From Helianthus annuus (Eukaryota > Streptophyta > Magnoliopsida > Asterales > Asteraceae): 64,000 nt of DNA. Below, piece after piece: positions 36,201 to 46,828 of this stretch. Location: positions 12,531,893 to 12,595,892 of the forward strand of contig NC_035435.2 of NCBI RefSeq assembly GCF_002127325.2. The letters run 5' to 3'. The notes beneath the pieces are model-generated. The model was not told the origin of the DNA. It ran no database searches and saw only the letters and a list, made by a program, of their open reading frames with translations. The first letter of the stretch is position 1, and each line of letters opens with the position of its first letter. A program made the position numbers and the translations under genes.

Positions 36201-37960
36201 TATTTTAGACCCATTCTGTGATGATGTCAATCCGGACCCAACTTGTCGGGTAAGTTTTCTTTCTCGAATTTGTTAAGCACAACACTTAGATCATACTTAG
36301 ATCATGTGTAGTGTTAATGCTACTACCCTTGGGTGTTTTGCATCAAATGGTATTGGCAGCCCAGTCAGTAATGAGGCATTATGGGGCGTTTTCTAAAATG
36401 GGTGTAGTGAAGATGTGAGCATTGTGGGACATTATGTTTGTAATAAAATTAAATAAAAAAATCAAAAAATCTTATTGGTTTTACAAAAGGAAGATGAAGG
36501 TGATTGGAACAAAGGAATGAAGCTGGGCATGAAAAAAAGCACGCCAAAAGCATTTTGGGCAAAAAAAAAGCCCCTGGGGGTGGTGTGCGGACGTGGTGGG
36601 GCGTTTTTTTAGGCAAAAAACGCTCAAATAGTGCCCCACTATAGATGGTCTTATTAGCTAAAATGATTCTTTTATAAACCACATATTCTATTTAAGAATA
36701 ATAAGTAAAAAGAATTTATTATATATTTTTCAGGAGGCTGCTGCAATATATTTAGAGTATTTTGGAAATGATAAAGAAGTTCAGAAAGCTCTCCATGTTC
36801 GTGAGGTATGTTGTTTATACACTCTTCAACTCTACCCGTAAATTACATCTTTGTTTACGAACAAGGGACATGAACACCTACCATTTGGAACGGCAAAGTC
36901 TTATCCAACTTTTAGATACTGCTAGACCCAAAATTACTACGTACTTTGAGTATTGTTTAACTCTTATAATTTTGTTTATATTTTCTATTGTTTGTGCAGG
37001 GAACGGTCGAAACGTTTGAAAAAACTAATGAGACGATCCATTATGTCTTAGGGAAAAATGACACGGAGTGTTACTCATATGACATCTTTAGCAGCCTCGT
37101 CTATCATAAAATGCTTTTTTCAAGAAAATGTCAAGTTTTGATCCTTAGGTATTATATATGATAATATCAGAGCATTCGCAATGAATTCCTTATCCATATC
37201 CATATATGTCCACTAATAACAATATTTTTTCTCTCATATTTTCAATTATATAATATTTTCTCATATATTTTCTCTCTACTTTAATCACAACCACTCAAAA
37301 AACACTAACAACCATTCCTTATAATATAACTAAACTTCCTTACATATTTCTAAGGTTTTCATTGTGAATGCTCTTAGTACTGTACTTTTAACACAAAAAA
37401 TTAAAACACGACTAAAGATGATTACTCATATTTTACTTTCTCCAAAAATTTCGACTTGACAGCGGTGATCATGATTTTACTTTCCCATACGTTGGAGCCG
37501 AAGAATGGATACAATCTCTTAATCTTCCGGTTGAAAGCCCATGGAAGCCATGGTTTGTTAATAATCAAGTTGCTGGGTGAGTTAAAGATGGTCCTTTGTT
37601 ATAGTTATTTTTAGTTTGAATTCCATTTCATTGTTATAGTTATTTTTAGTTTTTGTAGTTCAAAAGTCTTTTGTTAGTTTCTTCATAGTTCATGAGAGTG
37701 TTATATTTCTTCTTTTGTAGATATCGGATGAAGTATGCGAAGAACGAATACTCGCTAACATATGGAACTGTTAAGGTATGCAACTGTTAATAATATTCAA
37801 ACTTTATTTCATCTTTAATCTCAATTCAAATTTGTTAACGTATGCAATTGTTATGTGTATATAGGGGGCGGGTCATTCAATTCCATTGTACAAGCCAGAA
37901 GAAGCTTGGATTATTTTAGATGGGTGGCTTTCTTCTCATTCTTATTCAAGCGACATCTAA
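30264..37960 (+). CDS. Serine carboxypeptidase-like protein (SCPL, probable acyltransferase clade)
   Basis: Fourteen exons: 30264-30400, 30513-30658, 31143-31219, 32918-33040, 33170-33272, 35475-35512, 35619-35720, 36004-36096, 36175-36249, 36734-36805, 37000-37148, 37463-37576, 37721-37775, 37865-37960. All introns are GT-AG and the sum is 1380 nt, giving 459 aa, normal for the family. Residues 1-25 form a signal peptide ([11 protein letters not shown]). Family motifs [18 protein letters not shown] (79-86), nucleophile region GISYMG (178-183), SGDHD (372-376, catalytic Asp) and GAGH (His432) are in order. The exon pattern and motifs fit clade I SCPLs, which use glucose esters to acylate secondary metabolites in the vacuole; the substrate cannot be told. 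GISYMG replaces the usual GDSYSG, and GGPGTS lacks the usual Cys. No lesion is seen. Confidence 0.9.
31636..32400 (+). repeat. ~42-bp repeat array (TAAAACGCAATG core)
   Basis: About fourteen copies of TAAAACGCAATG spaced ~42 bp, often alternating CAATGGCCAGAAAACAC and CAATGCACCAAAAACAC types. The period is a multiple of three, which creates a spurious open frame with a KRN repeat. The array is inside the intron 3 TIR element. Confidence 0.8.
32287..32382. repeat. GC-rich block of self-complementary repeats in intron 3
   Basis: Several imperfect units of CCAGGGGCTGCCGCCCCTGG, each palindromic, in an AT-rich intron. This could form stable hairpins in RNA or DNA. Confidence 0.65.
34015..34328 (+). 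mobile_element. SINE in SCPL intron 5
   Basis: A perfect 17-bp target duplication, AGTATAAGATTTTATTT, flanks the element (33998-34014 and 34329-34345). It ends in GGCCGTTCAAAAAAA. GTTGGTCTAGGGC near the 5' end and CAGTTCGAAATC near 34150 resemble tRNA A and B boxes, though the spacing is wide. Confidence 0.8.
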
Positions 37961-38240
37961 GCATGAAAAATATATCATTAATGTCATCGACAAACTAAGT
38001 GATTTTTCATGTGAAAAAAATATATTTTTTTACATGTCAAAGTTGTGATAATTGCCAATTGAGATATTGAAGATAGGTTATAGTTGGAAGAGATATTGTA
38101 TGATTTCAAATTCATGTCATGTATTTTTTATGGACATTTTATTAAGTAGCTAGGAGCACCAGTTTAATAAAGATAAGTGAAATATGTTGTTTGGGTTATA
38201 TGCTTTGGTCCGATTATGCTTCATTTTATCAAATAAAAAT

Positions 38241-38290
38241 TGCATTCACTTTCTTTTCATTAAATACAAGTATTTTTTTTTACGGCAAAA
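38241..38290. other. 3' flank of the SCPL gene
   Basis: AT-rich DNA with no gene; a possible polyadenylation signal AATAAA occurs near 38166. Confidence 0.3.
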
Positions 38291-38389
38291 ACTTATATAT
38301 ATATATAACTCAGCAAAAAGCTAAAGCTGAAAGATATAACCAAAATGAAACAAAACAGAAAAACAAACCAAGAAAGACGATTGCAAAAA

Positions 38390-38640
38390 ATGTCAACAAT
38401 ATCAAAGTCGGATCATTTCTCCCAAGAGGGAGCTGACATCTTTGATCTGTGGCGCACCCAAACATAAGTGTCTTCCTAGATCATTTCCATTGACTTTCAG
38501 ACTGGGATGAACGCGTTTTCAAATGTCTTGGCGTTACGGGCCAACCAAATTCTCCAAGTGGCCGCAATGGTAATCAAATGAACAATCTTTCTCCATCTAC
38601 TCGAGCCCAGGCTAGAAGCAATTAAATTCACATCCAACCC
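38390..38640 (-). pseudogene. LINE ORF2 3' fragment
   Basis: The minus strand from about 38615 reads WRKIVHLITIAATWRIWLARNAKTFEN, typical of the segment after the RT zinc-binding domain of plant L1 elements (WxIWxxRN). Both ends are missing. Confidence 0.6.
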
Positions 38641-38852
38641 CCAAATATTATGTGATTATGGGTTTTTATTTTATGAAAAAATGTTACTATTCACCTGTAA
38701 ATTTAGGGGTATATTGTTCACTCTTTATATTTTTTAATATATTTTGTAACTGGAAGAGAGAGAAAATGTAATGATAAATGTATTAAAAAGTATTATTTAA
38801 TTGAAAATAAGAGAGAAAAGATACTGATTTTTAGTGTAGTATAGGGTAAAGA

Positions 38853-39354
38853 GGGGGGGGGGGGGGGGTGTTTGTTTTTATAAAAAATATCTGTGCAGAT
38901 TCTTTTATCTGCGCCGCACAGACCACGCGCAGTCATTGTCATCTGTAGACTGTTTGTTTTTCCGAAGACGTGTCATTAAAAAAACTTCTGCGTAAGCTCT
39001 TCTTGGTGCAGACTTGGCTCAGTCACTTTTAAGATCTTATAAAGTTTGCTTAGGGTTAAACACCACCACCCACCACCACCGTCCATGTCCACCACCCACC
39101 ACCACCGCCCACCATCACCGTCCGTCCACCATCACCACCCATCGTCCACGTTGACGTCCACCACCACCCACCGTCCACGTCCACCACCCGCCACCACCAC
39201 CGTTCACCGCCAGTTTATTTTAGAAGTCTACATACGTTAAAAACAAATAACCTTTTTCTTGCAGAGTGTGGAGGGTTGATCCACCTCTTATTTTACAAAT
39301 GTCACCAGATGTGGTTCGCAGACTGAGACATTTTACCTCTTAAAAACAAACTAC
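38853..39354. mobile_element. hAT-like non-autonomous TIR element
   Basis: The left end is GGTGTTTGTTTTTATAAAAA after a G tract; the right end on the opposite strand is GGTGTAGTTTGTTTTTAAGA, similar over about 20 bp with gaps. Internal segments TCTGTGCAG and CGCAGACTGAGAC are also mirrored. No clear 8-bp duplication is visible because a long G run occupies the left flank. Confidence 0.5.
39058..39212 (+). repeat. CCACCA/CCACC-GTCC simple repeat
   Basis: Low-complexity array of CCACCACC and CCGTCCACG units inside the TIR element; its open frame is an artefact of the repeat. Confidence 0.85.
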
Positions 39355-39355
39355 A

Positions 39356-39475
39356 CCTAAGTGGTAGTTCATTGGTAAAAGTAAAGTCTTTAAATACCTG
39401 AAGTTAAGAGGGGGATGTATTGGGTTTAAGTCACACAAACGACGAAATTAAAATAAATTTGTCGTTCAAAAAAAT
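39356..39475 (+). mobile_element. Short SINE-like element
   Basis: AGTGGTAGTTCATTGGTAAA resembles a tRNA A box region and GGGTTTAAGTC a B box, about 70 bp apart. The 3' end GTCGTTCAAAAAAAT matches the style of the SINE tail at 34310. No target duplication was found. Confidence 0.45.
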
Positions 39476-39599
39476 AAATCAAGACAAATAAGATTTGACA
39501 AAACATGTTAGCATAAACATTTATTGTTGTGAAAATTCATGGCAAGGATAGTTCTCCATTTCATGAAAAAATTGAAAAACTTTATGGAGAAAACATTTA

Positions 39600-41098
39600 G
39601 TTTAGTTGAGATTTTATTTTAAAAGTAAACTTCCTTAACGAAAACGTCGACCCAAGTCGGGCCGACAAAAAACTACAAGCAAGAAAATTACATATTTACA
39701 AAGGAGCACCACTCACTCCAATCTATCCCTTTGAACTTCGATCTAGAGGAAAACCAAAGATAACCCAAAGCCTTAATCTCACTAACTATACCTTCTATTC
39801 TAACAGGAGAATTCGAAAATTTGGTATTATTCCTGGCTCGCCATAAACTCCAACAAACTATCATAATAATGCCTTGAACTGCTTTCTTCTTCTTGTCCGA
39901 TACTTTGAGATCTTTACGAAAGGTGAGGAGATCTTTGAGGGAAAAAGCAATGATATTAGGTATTTTACACCAAGAGCTAATACCGTTCCATACCGTCGAA
40001 GCTATGTAACAAGCAACGAAAACATGATCGGCTGATTCGTCTTCCGAGTTACACAGAGGGCACGAAGAATCACCGATGCCGACATTCCTTTTCTTTAAAG
40101 CTTCCGCTGTGGGCACTCTATCCATCTCCATCCTCCATGCATGTATGTTTATTTTCACGGGGATCCAATTGCACCAATCTAAAACAAAGCAATTTTAGTG
40201 CATAACCTCCTATTTCAACATATTTTTTGACAGCTTTGACAGAAAACTTTCCATCCGAATCCGAGCTCCAGCTCCATCGGTCCAACTCGGAGGTAACCTG
40301 AATGTCGTTAATGTGGTTAACAACTGCTCGAGGGCAGACTGCAGTCCAGCTTCGGCCACATCAGATTTCCAGCACCAATTGAAAACGACCTCGCTTCCTT
40401 GTTTCTTTATCCTCTCGGCCACATAGCACTTCTTTTCGGCTTCCAACCTAAAAAGATCAGGGAACACAGTTTTAAGGGGCTCGTTGTAGAGCCAAGAATC
40501 GAGCCAGAAAGCTATGTATTCACCGTCTCCAAACCGAACCTTTCAGGTACTTCCTAAGAGGATTTCCACCAGCCTTTGTATTAATAAAGTTTTTTTCCTA
40601 TGTTATTCCATACCCCGTTTAGCGATTTTTTTGAAAGGAATACACTCCCAACCCACCCTACTCGAATGTAAAGCCTCAATAACTTTCTTCCAAAGACAGC
40701 TCTTATCCGTTTTATACCTCCATCCCCATTTATCGAAAAGAGACGTGTTAACAACTTGTAATTTAGTTAAGCCCAGACCTCCGCTTTTTTTAGAACGAGA
40801 AACCTTATCCCATGCGATCCAATGTAATTTTCTTTCTTCCACAGAGCCACCCCACAAGAATTTTTTAATCATAGATTCAAGATCATTTATTACTTTCTTA
40901 GGCGCTTTATAGAGAGAAAAATAGTAGGACGGAAGACTTTCCAGCAATGATTTGATTAAAACCACCCTCCCCCCGATAGAAAGAAGATGCGACTTCCAAT
41001 TCGCGAGCCGACCACGGAAAATATCAAAAACCGGCTGCCAATTGCTAACCCTATTCATGTTGGCTCCTCCTTTAAGACCGAGATACTTGAAGGGTTGA
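39600..41098 (-). pseudogene. 5'-truncated LINE (L1-type) ORF2
   Basis: The minus strand encodes, in broken frames, the end of reverse transcriptase and the C-terminal zinc-binding region. From 41098 it reads YLGLKGGANMNRVSNW, then VLIKSLLESLPSYYFSLYKAP and FLWGGSVEERKLHWIAWDKV (41058-40603). A middle part covers 40467-40210. The zinc-binding domain follows with CPLCNSEDESADHVFVAC and WSLWRARN (40158-39688). Stops or frameshifts lie near 40600, 40500 and 40180. The start at about 41098 is an abrupt 5' truncation typical of LINE insertion. Confidence 0.8.
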
Positions 41099-41552
41099 GA
41101 TGATTGTTAAATCTAACCCTACATTAATAATACAAGAACACATTCAACAAATTATAAAGAACAATGAAATTTTTAGTCAATACCTTTGATGCAATAGGCG
41201 AAATGAGCTGATTATTAGTATATTAAATTAAAATTCACATAGTTGTAATAAGAGAATAAGAGTAGATGATACAATTTATTAATAACTTTTGGTACTTTCG
41301 TTAAAGATATTAATAAAACTAAACTTAATATGGATAATATTATATGAATAGAGATGGCATAACGTCATGAACCACCGAAACATTTGAGGCATTGAATAAC
41401 ATCGTGATCCATCGAAACAACAGACGTATGGAATAACATCAACCATTGAAACATCAGATGTCATGTAGGCGATGACACCTGAGTCGGGAAACCACGTCTC
41501 AGTCGTGTGATAAATACCATATAAGTCAGCCAAAAGCCTGATATGGTCTGGT
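41099..41552. other. Anonymous intergenic segment
   Basis: No gene or repeat recognised. It includes a locally repeated motif around ACATCAGATGTCATG near 41455. Confidence 0.3.
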
Positions 41553-42198
41553 TAGGGCTGTAAACGAACCGAACGTTCAGCGAACAGTTCGTGAACCGTT
41601 CGGCGGGAAGTTCGTTTATGTTCGTTTGTTTAATAAATGAACGAACACGAACAAGAAATTTCGTTCGATTAGTTAAATGAACGAACATGAACAAAGGTCT
41701 CGTTCGTTCAATTGTGTTCGTGAACGTTCGGTAATGTGTTCGTGAACATACGTTCATGTTCGTTTGTTTACATTGTTCATGAGTTTTTTTGTACTTTTAC
41801 TATTTTATCTAAAATTTTTATATTTTTAACTTTTATTTATTTTATCATCCTAAAAATTTAAATAGAAAACCCGATTCCCTTCGTGCTTATGCATCGGTCC
41901 TCTATTTTTTCTCAATATTCACATTGACGAACACTATCATCCTCCGTTCTACTATTATTGCTTCAAGTTCCAGTATTCATTCATCCGCCATCCACCTGCT
42001 AGACTATGTCGCTTTCATCGATTTATTTGTGTTCTGTTCGTGAACCGTTCGTGACACGTTCATTTTCTTAATTAACGAACACGAACATAAAATCCCGTTC
42101 GGTAAGTGTTCATGAACGTTCGTAAACAAATTTATTTCCTTAACGAACGAACATAAACAAGGGCTTGTTCGTGTTCGTTCGGTTCGTTTACAGCCCTA
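41553..42198. mobile_element. 646-bp non-autonomous hAT-type element
   Basis: The perfect 8-bp target duplication is GGTCTGGT (41545-41552 and 42199-42206). The terminal inverted repeats start TAGGGCTGTAAACGAACCGA and match the other end over at least 24 bp. The subterminal regions are full of CGAACGAACA and GTTCGTGAACG units in both orientations, as in hAT transposase-binding sites. No transposase is encoded. Confidence 0.9.
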
Positions 42199-42206
42199 GG
42201 TCTGGT

Positions 42207-42955
42207 CAGCGGCCCAATATGTAAAATAATGACTATAGGCTTTTAAGCCTGACCCAAGTATACCATCACTTAGCCTATTGATCCAGAGCAAGTGTACGTA
42301 GACCAATGAAGGAGCTGACCAAGTGTAGACCTAAAGAAGGAATACCCAATCGAAAATTAGGAGAATAAAGGTCTAAACCATGCACAGACCCAAAGTTTAG
42401 GCCCAAAGAGAAAGGCCGAGTTGAGAATTAGGATAATTAAGATCAAACTAGTATTACGTGTGTCCGCAAAAGCTGTTAATAAAAAGTAGACCTAAAAAAG
42501 TTGAATCATTTACACACATTACGGCGTGTTAATTCGCAAAAACTAGACTGAAATGTAAGACATGAAAAAATGATAACTGACTTGACTTAGGACCCACGCG
42601 TTGTACCGAACTGCTAAACCAGGAAAATAGACGTAAAAAGTTGAACCACAAACACACATTGCAACGTGTTAACTCGTAAAGTTTCTACTAAAACATAAAA
42701 TATTCTTGTAAATTTAAAATCAAATAAAATATAATAGTTATATGGTTATTATTATTACTAGTTAGAACAACCGTTGCCGCGAACTTTTTTTGTTATTTAG
42801 TCTGCGTTTATATGTGTTTGAAATCACTACGAGCGCGTTGCACACAAAATCGCTGACAATAATAAAAATAAAATGTATAAAAAACACTAAAAAATAACCG
42901 AAAGAAAATCAACTAAAAAAGTTGTATGGTAATGATGTTGTTCGGTAGAAGCCCG
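42207..42955. other. Anonymous intergenic segment
   Basis: No gene seen. It contains two related segments near 42480-42540 and 42630-42680 (ACACACATTACGGCGTGTTA, ACACACATTGCAACGTGTTA). Confidence 0.35.
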
Positions 42956-42960
42956 TAGTC

Positions 42961-43420
42961 AGAGATGAGAAAATAGTAATGGGTACCGGTACCGAATTTC
43001 CTGAACCAAAATATTTTTTGTACCAATTCAGTACTGACTTTTGGCGTTCCTAGTACCGGTTCGCAACCGGTTTTTACCTTCATATACCGATATCGTAACC
43101 GGTATTTTCGGTACCAATAACGATTCGGTATCAGTTGACACCGAGCTCATCCCTACCCCTGAAACTAAAAAAAAGTTGTACGATACCGTTGGTGTTCGTA
43201 CGGTACCCGTGATCAGGGATGAGCAAATGGTACTGGGTAACAGTACCAAATTTCTCGAACTAAAAGATTATCAAACTCAATCCGGTACCAACTTTTGGCG
43301 TTGTATGTACCAGGCTGGTGCTGGTTTGTACCTTCATGTACCGATAACGAACCGGTATTTTACCGATAACGAACCGTTATTTTTGATACAAGTACCGGTT
43401 AACACCAAACTTATCAGACT
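42961..43420. mobile_element. Two degenerate GGTACCGG-rich MITEs in tandem
   Basis: The first runs about 42961-43156 from AGAGATGAGAAAATAGTAAT to CACCGAGCTCATCCCTA. The second starts at about 43216 with AGGGATGAGCAAATGGTACT and ends near 43420. Inverted ends around GGGATGAGC are visible in the first. Repeated ACCGGT and GGTACC units fill the interior. The open frames here follow from the repeats. Confidence 0.6.
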
Positions 43421-44131
43421 TAAAAAGTAAAGGGGATAACAATTATTATAATACATAGATAATAAAACTATTAAAAAAAGCTGTATATAATATTTTATTA
43501 TATTACAATTTGTTTAATATTCATTTCATTCCTAAATTAATACATAGGAGAATAGGAGAATTAATACATAGGAGAATTAGTTTACTAAAGTAGGAAGTGA
43601 GGGACCTTCAATATAATTATACACATATGGTTCACATAGGACCTAACCAAGAGTTTGATTATTAGTGCTTCACTAAAGCAATATAAAGTCGTAAAAAATT
43701 GGTTAGTAAAAGGTAGAGACTAATGAATTTTGCAAATTAATGGTGGGTTAATCTTATCTATAATCTATATCTATAAATTTAGGGTTTGTGGTATTGCTCT
43801 TCCTTTTTGATGATCATAGAATCGAGTTAGATTTAGAGTATTTTGATTGTTTAATTTATATGATGGGGAAGACTATTTGTTTGCTGCTTTTTCATATTTT
43901 GATAAAGATGGCAGTGGCTATATCACCATTGATGAACTCCAATAAAAGAAACCAATCAGAATAATGTATGTTTTTTCACTACCAGTATATAATTTACATG
44001 ATTTAGTATTCATTTTGAGTTAAAACATTGAGACTTTTGACATTCTGTGTTGAAATTTTTTGTAATGTTGACTTGCAGGATGGTCGTATAGATTATAACT
44101 AAATATGTAGCAATGATGCATGATGGAACAC

Positions 44132-45332
44132 TGATATGTACCCACTTGGTTTGATAGATAACCCGTTAAAGTGGGTCAAACTCCTAATAAAATAGATGGA
44201 AACTAGAAGAATATTTAGAGAGAAACTTAAGACTTAATTCATTTCATTCATAATCTAATTGATAGCAATTACAATACTTAAATAGAAATGAGATGTAACT
44301 GACTACTAAATTCTAGCTAACCACTACTAAAAGTTAGGAAATAAAACAGGAAACATGGGCCACGTGGTTGACCACATAGTTTATTAAAAACACAACTAAT
44401 AGAAATAACCAATTGATAAGCTTGCATGGGATTAGTATGGTGGACACGTAACAATCCACCCAACTCGAACTCGCCTTGTCCTCAAGGCGAAACTTCAGAT
44501 AGACCACGGTGGTCGCCACTCGACTCGTACGGTAGCATTCGGAGCCGTTTCGATATAACGCCACGGGGGGCGCCACTCGAGTTTTTTGACCACCCCTTTG
44601 ATTGATGCCATTTGTTTCGTTGTTGGCGGTGAACTCACAACCTTCTTCAACCTAGAAGAAACCATTGATGTCTTAATCAGAATTTGAGTAGGTGTTGGTT
44701 TGGATGACGGCTTGGTCACAGTGGCTTTTTGCGGCGACAGAACTAGTGTTGGAGCCAATGGGGTTGGTATAGGTTTTAGGGTTGGTTTTGGAGTGGCAGT
44801 TGTAGGCGGTGTAGCGGCAGCGGGTGACGAGGTTGGTGGTACGTTGACGAAAACGGGTCGTGGTATAGAAAAAATGGGTGCGGTTGCCCATCTTCGAGAC
44901 TCCTCTTTTAGAAGATTGATTATCTCAAAAAGAGTCGACTCAATCCGATTCATTGAAGCCTTCCATTCACGAGCGTCCATAGGAGTGGATCAAGACTGCT
45001 CTGATACCACTGATATGTACCCACTTGGTTTGATAGATAACCCGTTAAAGTGGGTCAAACTCCTAATAAAATAGATGGAAACTAGAAGAATATTTAGAGA
45101 GAAACTTAAGACTTAATTCATTTCATTCATAATCTAATTGATAGCAATTACAATACTTAAATAGAAATGAGATGTAGCTGACTACTAAATTCTAGCTAAC
45201 CACTACTAAAAGTTAGGAAATAAAACAGGAAACATGGGCCACGTGGTTGACCACATAGTTTATTAAAAACACAACTAATAGAAATAACCAATTGATAAGC
45301 TTGCATGGGATTAGTATGGTGGACACGTAACA
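44132..45332 (-). mobile_element. Miniature LTR retrotransposon (1201 bp)
   Basis: Two 322-bp LTRs (44132-44453 and 45011-45332) differ at only one base by eye (44297-region A versus G). The target duplication AACAC is perfect (44127-44131 and 45333-45337). The minus-strand PBS reads TGGTATCAGAGCAG (44994-45007), and GAGTTGGGTGGA precedes the 3' LTR. The interior is only 557 bp. The tail text CTTGAGGACAAGG is shared with gypsy pol 3' ends, so this is probably an internal-deletion derivative of a gypsy element, similar in size to SMART/TRIM-type elements. Confidence 0.9.
44495..44980 (-). CDS. Pro/Thr-rich ORF inside the miniature LTR element
   Basis: 161 codons starting 13 bp after the PBS and filling almost the whole interior. 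The first ~35 residues (MDAREWKASMNRIESTLFEI) look like the start of a gypsy gag coiled coil. The centre is Pro/Thr-rich (TSSPAAATPPTTATPKPT). The C-terminus repeats WRPPWR-type segments, which come from a duplicated GAGTGGCG DNA motif. No catalytic domain is present. It may be a residual gag start fused to 3' DNA by the internal deletion. Confidence 0.45.
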   Translation of the reverse strand: MDAREWKASMNRIESTLFEIINLLKEESRRWATAPIFSIPRPVFVNVPPTSSPAAATPPTTATPKPTLKPIPTPLAPTLVLSPQKATVTKPSSKPTPTQILIKTSMVSSRLKKVVSSPPTTKQMASIKGVVKKLEWRPPWRYIETAPNATVRVEWRPPWSI

Positions 45333-45610
45333 AACACACGCAACAATGACAAAGAAGCAATTGAAGGATGATTTTAGTGTCGGGTTAAGGGAGCAGGTTT
45401 GTTGATATTATTATTTGTTTCAATATAAATGTCACTGATTGCATCCTAACAAGTTTTTTTTTTTATTTTTTTTTTTATTTTTTGAATAGCCAACGGAACT
45501 TCATTCAAACCAAAAAACCAGGTCCAAAACAAGCACAAATCCAGCCAGTAGTTGGAAAACAAACAAGAGAAAAAAAAACGAACAAACAGAACAGTAGAAA
45601 TCAAACTATG

Positions 45611-46828
45611 TTACACATTTAAATTAAAATCCCACCATTCTTGTCTCGATATCCCATTATGTTTTGACTTTATCTTCACACCTTGAAACGAGACCTCCTT
45701 TATCTCTTCCACGACTGTTTGTACCACACTTTGACGTCCCGAAAAAACCCGTTCGTTTCTGGTCTTCCATAGTATCCACATCGTTTGTATTGCGACTGCA
45801 TGAATTATTTTTCTTATGTTCCGACTTCTTTGGATTTCAAAAAACTCTGATAGAAGCTCCGCTAAGTTCCATTCCGAGATCACGGCCGGGATTTTCATCC
45901 AACTCGTGACTATCTCCCGTACTCTTTTAGCAAAATTACATTTTAGGAGTATATGGACTGCCGTTTCGTCCTCCACACCACATGTTTTGCAAATGACTTT
46001 CGGCATGACTATTCCTCTATTTCTAAGTGCCACCATCGAAGGAATCTTCTCGTCCACCGCTCTCCAAACAAATGCAACGCTTTTACCCGTAACCCAATTG
46101 TTCCAGCTGAAGTTATTTGGAGAAGAGTTTAAATCTAGATTTTGGCTCAGTGTGGATTTGACATTTTTTACACTAAAAACTTGATGTTCGAAATTCTTCC
46201 TGTACCATAAGTCACCTGAATGTGTTAAGTGCAGATTTTGCAACCGATCCTTCAAGCGTTCCATTTCCTCTTTTTCTTCACTGCTTGATGGTGCCCTCGT
46301 CCAGCTCCAGTCCCAAACTCGCCCACCATTAATTATTTTATAATTATCCATGACCACAGCCTTTTTCTTGGAGGATAATTGATATAAATTTGGATATTGC
46401 ATTCTTAACGGATCGTTACCTAACCAAGTGTCAACCCAAAATAGAGTTTTCTCGCCTTTCCCGACTTTGCTTCTCAAATTCTTTTCTATACTAATATTGC
46501 TTTTCAAGAATTCCTTGTCAATGTCTCCAATCCTTTTCCATACTCCTGGTAAGGATTTTTTACACAGTATCGATTCTATTTTTCTTTGATTCGTATGGAT
46601 CGATTCTATAACCTTCACCCATAAGCTATCCGTCTCCATCTTTAATCTCCACCTCCATTTCAATAGAAGGGCCAAGTTCGTATCTCTAATGTTGTCGATA
46701 CCAAGACCGCCGAAATCCTTTGATGCTACCACTTTCTCCCATTTCACCCACCTTAATTTGTTGTTAGAATTGCATCCCCCCTTGTCTAAGCCCTCTTTTA
46801 TAATGGAATTCACTAGTGGGTGAACCAT
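45611..46828 (-). pseudogene. LINE ORF2 C-terminal part (after the RT deletion)
   Basis: 405 codons with the post-RT region (KLRWVKWEKVVASKDFGGLG, LALLLKWRWRLK) and the zinc-binding RT-associated domain: CKTCGVEDETAVHILLKC near residue 285 and MWILWKTRNERVF near 355. The upstream RT frame ends abruptly near 46830 (GLRQGG), where relatives continue with the FADD active site, so that part has been deleted. Confidence 0.8.

Larger units (their letters stand above)
43855..45410 (+). pseudogene. Calcium-dependent protein kinase-like EF-hand pseudogene
   Basis: At 43864-43941 the frame encodes [20 protein letters not shown], a perfect EF-hand loop as in the calmodulin domain of CDPKs, followed directly by a stop (TAA after Gln). 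At 44080-44131, after a CAG acceptor, DGRIDYN continues with a lost base or codon (expected Glu-Phe-Val) and then VAMMHDG. The coding text resumes at 45338 on the far side of a miniature LTR element and contains FSVGLREQ at about 45375. The kinase domain and preceding exons are not in the window. It is a processed or decayed fragment with no function expected. Confidence 0.7.

Noticed and set aside
38853..38870. Long G tract (also near 55047 and 55925) as a functional element
   Set aside because: Homopolymers of this kind are common slippage products or assembly artefacts; nothing links them to a gene.
39046..39240. His/Pro-rich small protein
   Set aside because: Low-complexity CCACCA repeat read as codons.
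43041..43430. 129-codon plus-strand protein
   Set aside because: The region is a pair of GGTACC-rich MITEs; the protein has no recognisable domain and the opposite strand is also open.
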